A stretch of 64,000 nt of DNA. Source: Mixophyes australis (Eukaryota; Chordata; Amphibia; Anura; Limnodynastidae). The stretch is taken from NCBI GenBank assembly GCA_036250195.1, contig JAVHZZ010000003.1, positions 19,704,504-19,768,503 on the forward strand, written 5' to 3'. The notes beneath the pieces were generated by a model. It saw only the letters and a list, made by a program, of their open reading frames with translations, did not search any database and had not been told where the DNA came from. The position numbers and the translations under genes were made by a program. Positions 10,825 through 22,773 of the stretch are shown one piece after another (position 1 is the stretch's first letter; every line of letters starts with the position of its first letter).

Positions 10825-11430
10825 ACAAGTTAACCCGTGCATGATACTTATGCATTCTAGTCAAATCAAGCTACTTAAGGTGTTAAAAAGATTCTTGTCA
10901 TGCATTTGGGCCCTAGCCCAGGCCTCCTCAGGGGAAGAGCGTTACTTCCCGACGCAAGCGCCCTTTTTTAACGTGGTTTTGTCCACATGTCACCACCTCA
11001 TCATTCTTCTCCATCACCTCATCCTTCATTTTCATCTATCCAGATGTCTATCCAGACACAGGGATCTCTCTCAGCGGTCCTGAGTATCACACTCCTCTCG
11101 CTCCGTCACCCCCGGCAACCACCAACCACTCCCCACTGTCACCCCCGGCAACCACCAACCACTCCCAACTGTCACTTCTTCAAGAAATATATATATATTT
11201 TTTAAATCTTTATAAACACTTTTAACAATTAACAAATTAAATTAACAAATTAAAAACATCTTAGTATACCAAATTTCAGCCCTTTCTGAGGTTTTTTTTC
11301 CACACACACTAAGAATTTAGTAGGTCAGTGTATAACTCCGCCCAGCAGGTGGCGCTGCAGCTTGGTTTTATTTTTTCCACACACACACACAGACAGACTA
11401 ACACACGCCACTAGACATTTATATTATAGA
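10825..11430 (+). mobile_element. Unclassified interspersed repeat B, long copy
   Basis: It begins ACAAGTTAACCCGTGCATG in a TA microsatellite and ends near CACGCCACTAGACATTTAT. The same two ends, with a large internal deletion, recur at 26115-26333. Internally there is a duplicated C-rich segment around 'cacccccggcaaccacc' and a 'cagcaggtggcgctgcagc' motif. Both copies lie inside (TA)n runs, which may be a target preference. I do not assign a superfamily. Confidence 0.7.
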
Positions 11431-14400
11431 TATTGCTACATCCGTATGTATTGTTTGAAGTAAAGATTGTCCAATGCGATCACTGTGGTTCCGGAGCACA
11501 TAGGTTTTTAATTGCAATATTAATACAAGACAAAGTTTGGTACACATACGCATGCGCCGTTAGCACTAACACAAGCTTCTATCAGAACGCTCTGGTTTCC
11601 AATGCCAGAGGTGAACAATTTATACACTGTACAGTTGTAAAAAGCAGTGACATCACAAAAATAAACAGTTACAGTATTAAGGTCTTAGGTTGCCGGATCA
11701 TGACCTCCCAAGAGTGCAACGTGCCATCGGTCGATTCTCCTGGTCATTGTTCCTTGAGAAAGGGGTTATCTGAGCTTATGTGGCCAGGGGCCCCACCTGA
11801 AGCTCCCCCCTCTAGACCTGTATAAACTGGTTCCTTAATGTTCCCTGTGAGTTGTACGAAAAACTGGTATTATTTATAACTAGGTGCGAACGCTACATAA
11901 ATAGTACCAGAAACGTTCTCATACAATTGTGAACAGAATGTAACATTATTCAGCCTCTTTACCGCTTTATATTTTATATTAACTAAAATAAATAGATTAA
12001 ACTTATTTGCATGTTGTTATATGCAATAATAATTATTCCATTGCGTGTTAATCGCATGGCAACTGATATTAGCATACAGAAAATATTGATTACCACCTTC
12101 ATCCAATTATTAAACTTCAACAATATATATACATAGTGTTGGAAGTGAGGGTGTATGCTGTCACTTCTCCTAATGCCTTCATTGTGCAACTATTAAATGA
12201 CATTACCATTACATTTTTTATACGGCCACTTCTAAATTTACACTTCGACCACTGATTATTATTGGTCATCTATGGCCACCAATGTATTAAAATGGTTCTG
12301 GTCTTCCCTTCATCCTCTCAAGCCAATCACATACTGTATATACATTTAATAAAAGTAGCACGAATCCGTGACTTCTGGGATCTTAACCCGGAAGTCGTTT
12401 ACCAGGCCAATGGAGTGCGGACCCCTGAAGTACCGTTACCACTCCCTCTTAACCAACCAATTCCGGTTGCAGCAAACCCACTGACCGCCTACTTGCCCAC
12501 ATAAGTGAACCCTCTAAATTGGTTATTGCTCAAGCTTGTAAACAGCGCCCCCCCCCCCCTTCCCCCACGAGGACAGAACTAATCAATGTCAAATGGTATA
12601 TCTCTTCCATGGAGTACATTACTGCCCTTCTAAATAATACTGTGCCCAAGTACCAAGCAGTATGGACATTGTGGTTCCAAACACACCACTCCCCAGTCCC
12701 AAGTATGATTTGGTCAAGACACTATTCCAACCCCCGCCCCCACCACCACCACCACCACCTTCCTCCCCTCCATACCCCCGCCCAAACACCCAGTCACATA
12801 AAACCAAAAAATTACATTTTAACTTGTCTACCTTTCTAAGTTTGCACTTCCTTGTCCATTTCGTGACCTGTCAGTATAGCTGATGTAAAAGAATTACTCT
12901 AATATGCTTACCTGCCTTGTCTACTATTAAAGTAATTCTATCGTTTCCAAATAAGCATTGCCCAAGCGATTGTATTTGTGTGGTTCCGAAGCACAAGCAA
13001 TTTATTTAGTTAATTTGTTTAGCAGTTCAATAAATAAGTACAATACAGTACAATATAGCCGATACTCGATACCTATTTAAGATCTTACATTAAATCAGGA
13101 AAGTATAAAAACACCAAATACATTACATCTTCTTTATAGGTTTCATTCAGGTTCAATGACTGCAGCCATGCGGTCACATTTTCAGTTTCCAAGAGAGAGA
13201 GAGAGAACAAAAGCCAGCATGCTTGTATATACTTGTCCAGCTAACACTTAGTAAGTTCTTCATTGGTCCGGCGGTTAATGGCATTCCAGCTCCTTGCAAG
13301 TAATAGGTCAGTTAATTTGATCCTTACAGAGGGTGAGGGGAACATCCCCCACCCTATTGTTCCCATGATTTGACTCTGAATGACCAGTTCAAACTGACCC
13401 ACATAAATGTATTTAAGAGCATTAATCTCATATGGCTTGTATCTTGCGATCGCTAGATGCGATCGCTATTCTGTCCACACCGGGTTAATGCTGGTGACAT
13501 AAGCTTTAATATGAGACCAAACTCTTTATCTTTTAAAACACCTGAACCATAAAAACCTTTACTACAGTATTATATATAAATAAATATACAATCTAATACA
13601 TTTTACTAATAAATGAATGTGGATTGGAACCTTTAATAAATATGAAATATATAAATAACCAAATGTTGTAGTGCGAGTGTGTGCGTATTTTACAGCGTGA
13701 TTGAGCCATGCCCCGTATAGCGTGGCATGCTGAATACAATCGCACGATAAAACAATATTAACCAATATACTTTTCGTTCATCCAATTATATGACTTCGAC
13801 ACTACGAACTTGTAATATGTCAATGGACTGTTCTTCTTCTTCTATCTTTATATTATGTTTACATAACAGTTTTGAAAAACAAAAGTTTAAAAAAACATAT
13901 AAAGGTAGCATGGAGGAGAAAGATTTGTAAAGGGAAATTTCCAGTAACTGGAGTTACTGTAGAGGAAAACAGAATGATTGAATTTAAATGTATGTGGTTC
14001 AATGGAATCGATGCTATTGTTCTGAGAAAATTCTACAGGAAATCTCACGAAAGACCAAAGGCTATAGTCTGTAGCCTAATCAGGATCATTTGGAAAATAA
14101 TATGTTAATGTGGTCATGATCAATCCTAAAATATGACGTTGCTTTTGATAACTTGGTTTCTGGCAAATCACTGGGTGTAAGCAAGCTAGGGGTTAATGTA
14201 CTTTGACGTATGGTCTAGAGGCCTGCATTAGGTCACCTGGGTTTGATGGTTCATTCCAGGATGCGTGGTGTCACAGACAGGCAAATCAAACAATTGCCTC
14301 ACAGCAAGACCATATTTGACTTTACTCCTAGTTCAGTCTATAATCCTTATAGGTAAATATAATGCATCAAAGCTGCTATAAACTATGTTTGAAAATACCT

Positions 14401-15117
14401 CTGTATAAATGTGTGACCACTGGAACTAGCCAAATAAAATGTGTTAAAAATATATACTGGGTAACCAATGGGGATAATGTATCTCCCCAATCAATCAAAC
14501 ATATCATAGTCATGTTTCATATGTATCTTTGCAAAGGATTATACAATGTTAAGTGAAATATATGTCAGATCTCTTGTATTTTCCAGAAGAGAAATTAAAT
14601 ATATTATTACTAGATCTGTGCTTGGACAAAGGGCAACAGAACAATTGTAAAACAGAATAGCATACCAACACATCTCTTGCCATGATGTAACAGAGAAGGG
14701 GGGTTTTAGCAAAAAAAGAGCAAAACTGAAAAAGTGATTAAACAATCGTAGAAATTGTCAGTTTTTTGTGATCAGTTTTCACTGAAAAATTGTCCACAGC
14801 TTCTAGCCTTACCCAGGCAGCAGGTTACGCAAAAAAAGTATGTGTTTCTTTTTTTAAATATCTGTTTTATTTAAAGAACTGTTTTGAATTTATATTTCTG
14901 TTTGTTATCAACATTTTTATGCAATTGTCATTGTGACTTTTTGTTATATTAAACTCCATTTTATAATGTTCCCTCTTTGTCTTCTTAAGGTGTTCATGTG
15001 TCAGATAGGCTTAGTTTTGATAACACTATATTTATGCAGGGAATTGTTTTGTTTACAGTGAATCTCATTAAACGAGGTTGTGATTCCAGTTTGGGATCAT
15101 TCAGGGAGTAACTGAAG
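11431..15117. other. Intergenic; no gene recognised
   Basis: 3.7 kb of mostly AT-rich sequence. Notable only for short low-complexity runs: cytosine run at about 12549-12558, a C/CCA-rich run at 12731-12765, and GA repeats at 13192-13205. Open frames (for example at 11433-11825 and 13872-14108) show no domain or homology that I recognise. Confidence 0.55.
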
Positions 15118-15180
15118 ACTTCCTAAGTGTCAGCTCTTGATTTAATTCTTAGTGGTGGCAGAACTTAATGTTTAATGTTT

Positions 15181-15214
15181 AATAGTGAGTGTGATATATA
15201 TTACACTCACTATT
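15181..15214. repeat. Perfect hairpin
   Basis: AATAGTGAGTGTGATAT is followed directly by its complement, a 15-17 bp stem with almost no loop. Confidence 0.85.
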
Positions 15215-15329
15215 ACTAAAATATAAAGTTTAGTAAGTTTTAGACAAAGTGATTTTGTTAAAACCCTTTCACAACCACAAGTCACACATGTCAAGGAGGG
15301 TCGGTCAACACTGACTCTTAGATAATAAG

Positions 15330-15990
15330 ACCAGCTGCTTCTCTTCCTCCTCACTGACTGACTGTCGGGCGTGATGTCATCATCACGTCTCGACGCCGTC
15401 AGTGAGGAGCTGCGGCGGAAGACGGAAGAGGAGACCACACCACAAGAAGGTAAGTAAAGTATTGTGTAATGAGGGGGGTCAGAGGTGTGTTGAGGGGGAC
15501 ACTGTGTGTGTGTGTGTGTGTGTGTGTACAGTCTCATTATTTTTGCCAAAATTTTGAAATCCCCCTTTAAAATCCCTGCGTCAGGAGATCCGCAGTATTC
15601 ATGAGGAACAGACAGAACAGTCCCTCCTAGTACTTTCAGTGCCAAATGCAAGTAGGTAAGTGTGGGGGGGGGGGGGTGGTAGTGCTGTTAATGTAATGTG
15701 GGTGGGGTATGGGCCATAAATGTAATTATGATGATGGGGGATAATTTAATATTAGATGGGCAATAGTAATGTATTGGTGGGGGGTTATTGATTTGGTGGT
15801 GAAGGCTATATCATTTAATAGCGGGCTTATTGTGGTGCCTCTTAATTTAAGATTGTGTAATAGAACTATTAATTTAACGCTGGGGTGGTTTGGGGGCTAT
15901 TAATTAAATGTGGGGCTGGGTTTGGAGCACAGGATGGTTATTTGTTAAATGTGAATACTAATTATTTAACGTCGGGGCTGTTTGTGGGAA
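15330..15990 (+). mobile_element. hAT-like composite repeat, truncated copy
   Basis: 15700-15985 follows the 5570-5880 segment of the complete element module by module (AT-rich 'ctattaatttaa' blocks alternating with 'ggggctg' blocks). 15330-15425 is a palindromic core (CTCACTGACTGACTG paired with CGCCGTCAGTGAG), followed by 'agaaggtaagtaaag' at 15448. A (TG) run lies at about 15508-15528 and a G run at about 15664-15675. Similarity stops where the Gypsy gag remnant starts. Confidence 0.55.
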
Positions 15991-15993
15991 GTA

Positions 15994-16375
15994 TATTGCA
16001 TCGCTGGGCTATCTGAGAAGTCAAAAAAGGCGCAAGGATCTACTATACTAAATGTGGCTGGTGCAGAGGTAGTAGATAAAGCAGACCCATTTGTCTATGA
16101 GGAAGGGGAAAATAATGAGGACACAGAAGTGCTTCTAAAAAAGTTTGAGGAGATACGTTTACCTGTAAAGAATGTAAGATTGGACAGACATATATTTAAT
16201 ACCACAAACCAAAAGCGTGATGAAAATGTGCAATCATATGTGTCAACATTAAAGCTACTACCAAAACAATGTGATTTTGGCGCCATCACCAACGAACTAA
16301 TCAGGGAAACAAATGTTTGTGGTATTCGTAATGATACTGTACTCACACAGTTGTTAAGAAAAAAGAATTTGACTT
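15994..16375 (+). pseudogene. gag: Ty3/Gypsy gag (capsid) fragment
   Basis: The open frame encodes a capsid-like segment with the features usual in Ty3/Gypsy gag: 'KKFEEIRLPVKNVRLDRHIF' followed by NTTNQ, then a 'YVSTLKLLPKQCDFG' helix region and 'ELIRETNVCGIRNDT', then 'LLRKKNLT'. In the family this domain multimerises into the particle that packages element RNA. The natural start is missing: the frame runs in from the hAT-like repeat. Similarity ends at about 16375, after which the frame closes at 16410. No CCHC zinc knuckle is visible downstream, so the nucleocapsid part is gone or displaced. Confidence 0.8.
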
Positions 16376-16410
16376 ACCCACCCTTCCTCCATGTTGTTTG
16401 GTTGTGTTAA

Positions 16411-17246
16411 AGCTTGGAGATAGATGGTTTTATCTTCATTGTCATGCAGTCAAGGTATGGGTACGTGTCTGGTGGACATGATGGAGTAGCAGAGCCGGTG
16501 GACGGCCAATGGAAAGGGCACATTACGGTAGTGGGCACACTTAAGCCACCCTTTTTCAATGGAATGGGCTATTAGTCTCGGTCCAAGTACCGCCCGGGCG
16601 GGTTGTCTTGTGGTTGCTTTCGCTAGTCTAGAAAGGGGGGCGGATTTTTGTAGTGGTGGGGTGGTGGCCCCATTTAAGGTAGCTATGTGCGCCTTGGGGT
16701 GTGTTGGTTGTCCCCCGTTTGTGGATGTCCCATGGTAAAGGATGGGGCATCCTGGTTTGCCTGACGGATGTCTGCTGCTCTGACTGCTCTCTCTCTCCAC
16801 CACCATAGCTTACAATAAATTTCCTTTGCTTTTGCCATATTAAAGTTGTTGTGTTGTTATTTTATGGTTCAGTTAAATGGTGTAAGAGTGTAAGGTAAGG
16901 AAAGGATATCAGCCGTTAAGCATTTTATGAACAGTCTGAGAGGAGTACAAGGGAAATAAGGAACAAGGTAGAAGTATGTAGTATACAGCACACAATACAT
17001 GTAATGCCGACACTGTGGCGGCACCACCCACCCGTGGGGCAAAAATGCTCGGCCTTTAATAAACGTTTTAACTTCAAATAATTGATGAAACAACTTCGCA
17101 AAATGCTGCAGATCAAATACACAATGGCAGCTAGCACATCACGTGAAACACAGTGAAAACACAGGGAAAGGGAGCCACATAGAGGCAATAACGTGGAGAC
17201 CATGTCCGTATCAGAACCCACCAATGATATATAAGAGTGTAGACCT
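16411..17246. other. Insertion between gag and protease remnants; possible LTR piece
   Basis: This segment separates the gag and protease remnants and shows no Gypsy coding similarity. 16450-16830 is G-rich, ending with a polyadenylation-like AATAAA at about 16814 and 'aaagttgttgtgttg', which would suit an LTR from another element. Ends and target duplication could not be fixed. Confidence 0.4.
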
Positions 17247-17427
17247 GGGGGTAAATGTATGAACATGTGGGTTCTTTAACACCCGCGTGTTCGGCGATTA
17301 AATTTCAAGCGGCGCTGCATTGTAAAGGGAAGTTTCCCTTTACAATGCAGCGCTGCTTGAAATTTAATCGCCGAACACGCTGAACACGCGGGTGTTGAAG
17401 AACCCGCATGTTCATACATTTACCCCC
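17247..17427. mobile_element. 181-bp palindromic MITE
   Basis: GGGGGTAAATGTATGAACAT at the left pairs with its complement at the right, and the match continues almost without interruption to the centre (CCTTTACAATG region). The two arms differ by a few bases and short indels. It lies within the Gypsy relic just upstream of the protease coding sequence. Confidence 0.9.
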
Positions 17428-17434
17428 TGGTCAC

Positions 17435-17747
17435 TAAAAAGGGAGAAATCTTTAGTAGCCTTTGTGTTAAACACGATGGAAACATACTGAAAATAAAAAT
17501 TGACACTGGTGCCAAGTGCAACGTCATGTCAAAGACTATCCTGCCTAGAACAAAACAACAGGTACTAATTGATCAGGCAGATTCAGAAAAACTTGTGGCG
17601 TATGGAGGTCAAATCATTAAAACTATGGGCACGGCCGCAATAGAGCTCACGTGTGCCCCATTACAGTTTCACATTGTTGATCATGACGTCAGACCAGGGC
17701 CCTCTTAACCACATTATGGGCCCCCGGGCAAAGCAGTGCTCCGGGGC

Positions 17748-17787
<40 letters not shown>

Positions 17788-18120
17788 GTAAAAAAAAAAA
17801 GAAGTGAGATAGATATATATATATACATATACGAGAGAGAGAATCACTTTTTTTTTTACTTTTTTATTATACTTACCTTGCGGTCAGCTGGAAATCCGGC
17901 GCCCGACATGCACTGCGAGCGCCGCACGGAAGAGGAGACCAGGGAGGGAGCCGGATCACCAGCTGACCGCAAGGTAAGTATTTTCTGGAGATTTTTTTGC
18001 AGGATTTTTTGCTTCAGTGCAGCCTCAGATGGGCCCCCGGGCACCTGCCCATTGTGCCCAATGGAAGAGACGGCCCTGCGTCAGACTACTACTAGGACTG
18101 CTTGATAGTATTACAGTGGG
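17435..18120 (+). pseudogene. pro: Ty3/Gypsy aspartic protease remnant, split by a hAT MITE
   Basis: The frame reads 'KIKIDTGAKCNVMS', carrying the DTG(A) catalytic signature of retropepsins, then 'YGGQIIKTMGTAAIELTC' and 'FHIVDHDV' as in Gypsy proteases. At 17694 the frame is cut by the hAT MITE (17695-18078). The protease sequence resumes after the duplicated 8 bp at 18087 with a short 'LLGLLDS'-like continuation. The enzyme would have processed Gag-Pol; the copy is dead. Confidence 0.8.
17695..18078 (-). mobile_element. hAT MITE with exact 8-bp TSD, inserted in Gypsy protease
   Basis: The ends are CAGGGCCCTCTTAACCAC and, on the other strand, CAGGGCCGTCTC. The flanking duplication CGTCAGAC is exact at 17687-17694 and 18079-18086. 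Internal features are a (TA)n run and a palindromic core in which TACTTACCTTGCGGTCAGCT pairs with its complement. Relative to 25550-26413 and 55768-56011, this copy is inverted: its left end matches their right ends. Confidence 0.92.
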
Positions 18121-18650
18121 ATCGATACACCTGGAAGCTGAAGACCATATGGTACAGTAAGAAACTCCAGAACTTTAGGAATTCAGAGATCGGTTTGACT
18201 GTGATACCATTGGTAAACTTCCTGTCATTTATCACATGCGCTGGGTGAGTAAATTGTCCCCACAGTCTGTGCACCCCGACGTATCCATGAAGGGCAAAGT
18301 GCTTGCTGACCTAGACCCATGACACGGCTCGGTATAACTACTCCAATAGAGGATGCAACACAGTGGGTCTCAGCCATGGTAGCTGCAGTGACAAAAGACG
18401 GGTCAGTCAGACTGTGCATAGACCCCGTGCACCTAAATAAAGCACAGCCGAGGCCTCGACACCCATTGAGATTGGTCAAACAAGTTATTGCTGACATGCG
18501 TGAGGCAAAAATCTTTATCACAGATTTTGCAGATTTGGCAGATACCTCTGGACGAAGAGTCATCCAGGCTCGCTGCGTTTATGACACCAGCTGGACGATA
18601 TGTTTTTCAGCGTATGCCTTATGGTCTGACCACCGGCCGTGCATTTACCA
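18121..18650 (+). pseudogene. pol: Ty3/Gypsy reverse transcriptase N-terminal half, frameshifted
   Basis: Pieces in different frames align with the start of Gypsy RT: 'TQWVSAMVAAVTKDGSVRL' plus CIDP, then 'RPRHPLRLVKQVIADM', then 'IPLDEESSRLAAFMTP' and 'RYVFQRMPYGLTTG'. At least one frameshift and several stops occur. After 'PYGLTTG' the sequence jumps straight to RNase H, so the part carrying the YADD catalytic block is missing. Confidence 0.82.
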
Positions 18651-18990
18651 GATGCAGATGGCGCACAACACAGCCTGGGTGCTGTTTGCCTCCAAAATAC
18701 CAGGCCCATAGCCTTCACCTCCAGAGCACTGACTGAGACTGAATCACGATATGCACAGATTGAAAAATATCTTTTGACGTTCATATTTGCGTGTCACAAG
18801 TCACATGACTTTATATATGGGGGTCCTGTCACTGCTGAGACCGACGATCAGCCACTCATGAACATACTGAGGAAACCTCTCTATAATGCTTCTGTCCGCA
18901 TACAAAGAATGATGCTCAAGTTACAGAGATTCCATCTGGATGATGTATAGAAGCGTGGCGAAGAATTATTAGTGGCTGATGCCCACTCCC
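18651..18990 (+). pseudogene. pol: Ty3/Gypsy RNase H domain remnant
   Basis: The frame includes 'RPIAFTSRALTETE', 'YAQIEKYLLTFIFACHK', 'GGPVTAETDDQPL' and 'RIQRMMLKLQRF', in the order seen in Gypsy-type RNase H, which degrades the RNA strand during reverse transcription. A stop at 18949 breaks the link to the integrase; 'ADAHSRAYL' follows in another frame. Confidence 0.85.
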
Positions 18991-20040
18991 GGGCCTACTT
19001 ACCTCACACTGAGTGCCCACCAGCTGAGGATAAATGTGACATCATGTCTGTGCAAATACTATCCTCCAACTGAATGGATTAGCTACAACGTGAAATCTTG
19101 GATGACGATCTTTGCCAACGACTGTCTACAATCATATTACAAGTATGGTCCCAGTACTCTAGGGAAATCTCACTTCTTTGCCATGAAAGATGAGCTTACT
19201 CTGTCTGATGGAGTCATCCTGAGCCGGCAACGGTTCATAATACCGCACACCCTGCAGAAGTACTATGTAAAGCAGCTCCACCAGGGGTACCCGAGCTTTG
19301 AGGTGACCAAGTGCAGGGCCAGAGAGTCACTATGTTGGTCCATCATGTTCAGTGACATTGAAAGCGAAGTCTTCATTTGTGGCCCCTCCAATGCTCTCAA
19401 AGCTCATCAACCAAAGGAACCTCTGCACCTACACAAGAATCCTGACTTACCCTTGACTGTCACTGCTGCAGACGTGTTTGAATGGAGAAGAAAGGAACAT
19501 CTAGTTTTGGGTGGTTTGAGACTGACTACCTAACCAATCAGCGCTACCGTTATTGTCAAACTCAAGAGACACTTTGCTACACATGGTAACCCACAACAAC
19601 TCATCACGGACAATGGCAATTCATGAATAGAGCGTTCAAAGAGTTTTAAAATACCTGGGACTTTCAACACTCTACCAGCAGTACCCACAATCCTCAATCC
19701 AATGGATTAGCGGAAAGAGCTGAACGCTCAGTTAAACACCTGCTGGAATATTGCAGACGTGATAACACCGATATCTTTGCAGCGTTTACCATGACCTGCC
19801 CAGCGGTTATTGTTGTGCCGCACCATGAGTTTCATATCTTTTACAAACCAAGAATTGCAACAGCAAGTACAAACATTAGTACAAATGGTACTTAGCTCAA
19901 AGCGGCTGTCCAACGAAAGAAGTTGTGACCCAGCAACACATTGTCTTCCACATCTTATTCCAGGTCAAGCTGTCCAAATGAAATCTCCTTGTATGATATG
20001 ATAGACCTGCCACCGTCCTCTGACAATCTGCTTGTCCCAA
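18991..20040 (+). pseudogene. pol: Ty3/Gypsy integrase remnant
   Basis: The zinc-binding region is recognisable by 'QLHQGYPSFEVTKCRARE' and 'SDIESEVFICGPSN', followed by 'PLHLHKNPDLPLTVTAADVF'. The expected second cysteine of the CxxC pair is replaced by other residues. Further on, pieces such as 'HNPQSNGLAERAERSVKHLL' from the catalytic core survive at about 19680-19745 in another frame. Stops and frameshifts are frequent. Confidence 0.8.
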
Positions 20041-20397
20041 AAGTTACGTGGTACCAGCTGAGGGTGCTACCCGTAACCGTTGCCACCTGCTGAGTGTGCC
20101 TGAGGAAGCTCCTCCAGCAACCAATCCGACTATGGCTGACACAGAACTCATTCACACGTCACAGCAGTCAAGCTCTGATGGGCCCATGACCAAACCTCCA
20201 GACTATAGACTATCCCTTGACCTACCTGAATGCTCAGGTGGACTTTTGGCAAATCATCAACCAGTGACGCTTCCCATCGTCACAAGGACGGGATTATGTT
20301 ACTTAGTGGTAATTCTTCCATGGTCTTTTCTCCCATTAGCTTTTCGCCACTTCCTACCCCACTGCCACTTTAGGACTAAACCCATTATCTGTATCTT
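20041..20397 (+). pseudogene. pol: Ty3/Gypsy pol C-terminal tail
   Basis: A reading frame with 'GATRNRCHLLSVPEEAPP' and a Pro/Ser/Thr-rich stretch ending in 'PIVTRTG' resembles the end of Gypsy pol downstream of the integrase core. It runs up to the polypurine tract. Confidence 0.6.
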
Positions 20398-20612
20398 AAA
20401 AGGAAGGATGTGAATGTATGGCCTGGCAGGAAGTGAGGTCATGGGCAAGGCATGCTGGGAAGAAATAAATACGTTATGTTTCGCTCTAGAGAGTTGTCGC
20501 TCCATCCTTTCTATACCCGCACCTACACTGTTCATGCGCTGTAAAGAAAAGTGCATTTTGTGCTTCAATTCCGGACTACCGTCCGAATCTACATGGGTCC
20601 CGTAATCTGCAG
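20398..20612 (+). mobile_element. Polypurine tract and 3' LTR of the Gypsy element
   Basis: AAAAGGAAGGA at 20398-20408 fits a polypurine tract and is followed by TGTGAATGTATGG, a plausible LTR start. An AATAAA lies at 20464-20469. The right end is uncertain and no matching 5' LTR was found, so the element is 5'-truncated. Confidence 0.6.
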
Positions 20613-22773
20613 ACATGCCAATATAAATGTTTATCTTATTAACTGCACTAAAAAAACAGCTTTAGGCTTATGTAGAGGAACGGTTTAGAGAAACTAAGTA
20701 GACGAGCCTGGAAAGGATTGTCAGCACACAATGTTCCTGAACAAAGGAACATTCATTCTCAATACAATGGCTGTTTTCAGCTCGCCTTCACTAACTGTGT
20801 TCAATATTCCATGCACATTGGCCAGTCTGGTAAAGAACCACAGAATCTAACGTGCAAGCTGTTGTATATAAAATTGACACTTAGAAAAGCATCTTGTAAA
20901 ATTCCCGAACACATGAGTCTGTTTTTTTGAGAGCTTGCTCTGATTGTGGGAGATTTTTCCACCTATGCACACCAGACTTCCTGTGTTGCAGCCTATATCT
21001 TCCAGACATCAGAGTTTGAAGAATTATTAAAGTGAAAGGGGAGGAGTCAGGGGGTCGAATGTACTTTAGGACTGATTATGGCAGCCGTCCAATCATTTGC
21101 TTTCAACATTCTGGCCCGGTCCCATTACCTTTTATACAGGAACAGAATGCAAACAGTGAGTGCCAAGAATAGTGCGAAGTCAAAGGGCAAAACATTTTTA
21201 CTCCAAATCCTTATTATGCTTCTGATAACTACAGATATTGCTTTGGTTATTCCAGACTGATTTACTCAAGCTATCCCAGTCAACAGTCTATGAAACGGTT
21301 TGCTAAACTATATTCCAGGATGCCAGTGAAGACAAGCTGATCACACTTGGGATAACTGATGATTAAACCACCAGTGCCCACACAATAATTTAATCAGCAG
21401 CAGAGTTGTCCGGCGTTGTTTATACCGCCAGTGGGCCAATACACTGCTTATACCAACAGAGCTGCCACGCAGTGATTATACCAGCAGTGACCACAAGATA
21501 TCACTATACCATGTATGAATTTGGAGTTGGTGCAGAATGCGCTCTAGCGCACACGAGAAGGCACCTTGACCACACCTCACCGGGGCATGCCACGTCCCTT
21601 TGTGGAATGCCATGTTCCCCCCCTAGTGCGGCCCACAGCAACCCTCACTAATAACACTCCATCATTGCTGCCAGCGCCTGCATCAAAGCAGCGCCACTTA
21701 GATGCATATATTAACCAACAGCCCCCATATCAGGACAAGGATTTACAGCACGTTAAACAATGACGTCATGGCTTAGACGTTGACGAACTGACTGTCCTGC
21801 CATCTATTCCGCCCTTTAACCGAGAGATGGTAGAGACTTCCCAAAGCAATAGCTTCAGCTTCCGTTCCACAATCCCTGGGAGGCTTCTTGAGCTTCCTTG
21901 ACACTTGATTGACTCTGTCTGACAATCTAACTGCACCAGGGGCAGGAGGGGGGGCTCATAGACCCTTATATGCAAGGGAGCAATCTCAGCCAGACAGCGG
22001 AGGTAATATAACAATCTAACAACTGTAGCTGGCAGTGTGTTATCACCTCTGAGACAAGTGGTAGGTTATGATAACATCGGGGTTCAGAGTTATTGGTCAG
22101 AAGCAGATCCAGTTAAAAAGTACAAATTTATAGCTGGACGAACCATGTTCCGCTGAAAGGGATAAAAGGAAATGTTTTTTTGCATGCAGGAGAAACACTG
22201 GCAGCTTTTGTAGCACATAAATAATGGACAGCAGTATTTTAACATTGCAATTTAGAGTTGAGCTCGGGTTCACCCCACCTCCCGAATTTAAACTTGTCTG
22301 AACATTTTCAATTCCCATACCCCCCCCCCCCCCCCCCCCATGCAGGGCAACATGGTTTTGCCAAGGTGCAAAATTGACAATTCTAGCGGGATTTACTCTT
22401 AATTGTAAATTAAGTCGATGAATAACACTGACCATAGCCCCCCCTCCCCTAGAAATGACTACAATGTTATTGATGTAGACTCTCCGGTACACGGCACTGA
22501 AACCTCAATAAACACAGAAAATCAGAGTAAAACATCAAATTAACTGCCCGAGATCAATAACATGAACTTGAGGCTGTTTATGAGACTATAATAACGGCTA
22601 TTCTATTCCCTTTACTACATTTACAATTCCAACTTATAGAGCGAGAGGGAAAAGAAAGGATGAGTCAGTGGCTGGAAATTAGGAATATCCTTAAGGCCGT
22701 TTCACTAGGGTCTCAGCAGAGACCACGGCTGGGTTGGCTGCCTCCAATAACCGCTCTTTGCTGGCATTAAAGA
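20613..22773. other. Intergenic; no gene recognised
   Basis: Ordinary sequence with a cytosine run at 22320-22339. Short open frames only. No clear repeat family was recognised here. Confidence 0.5.
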
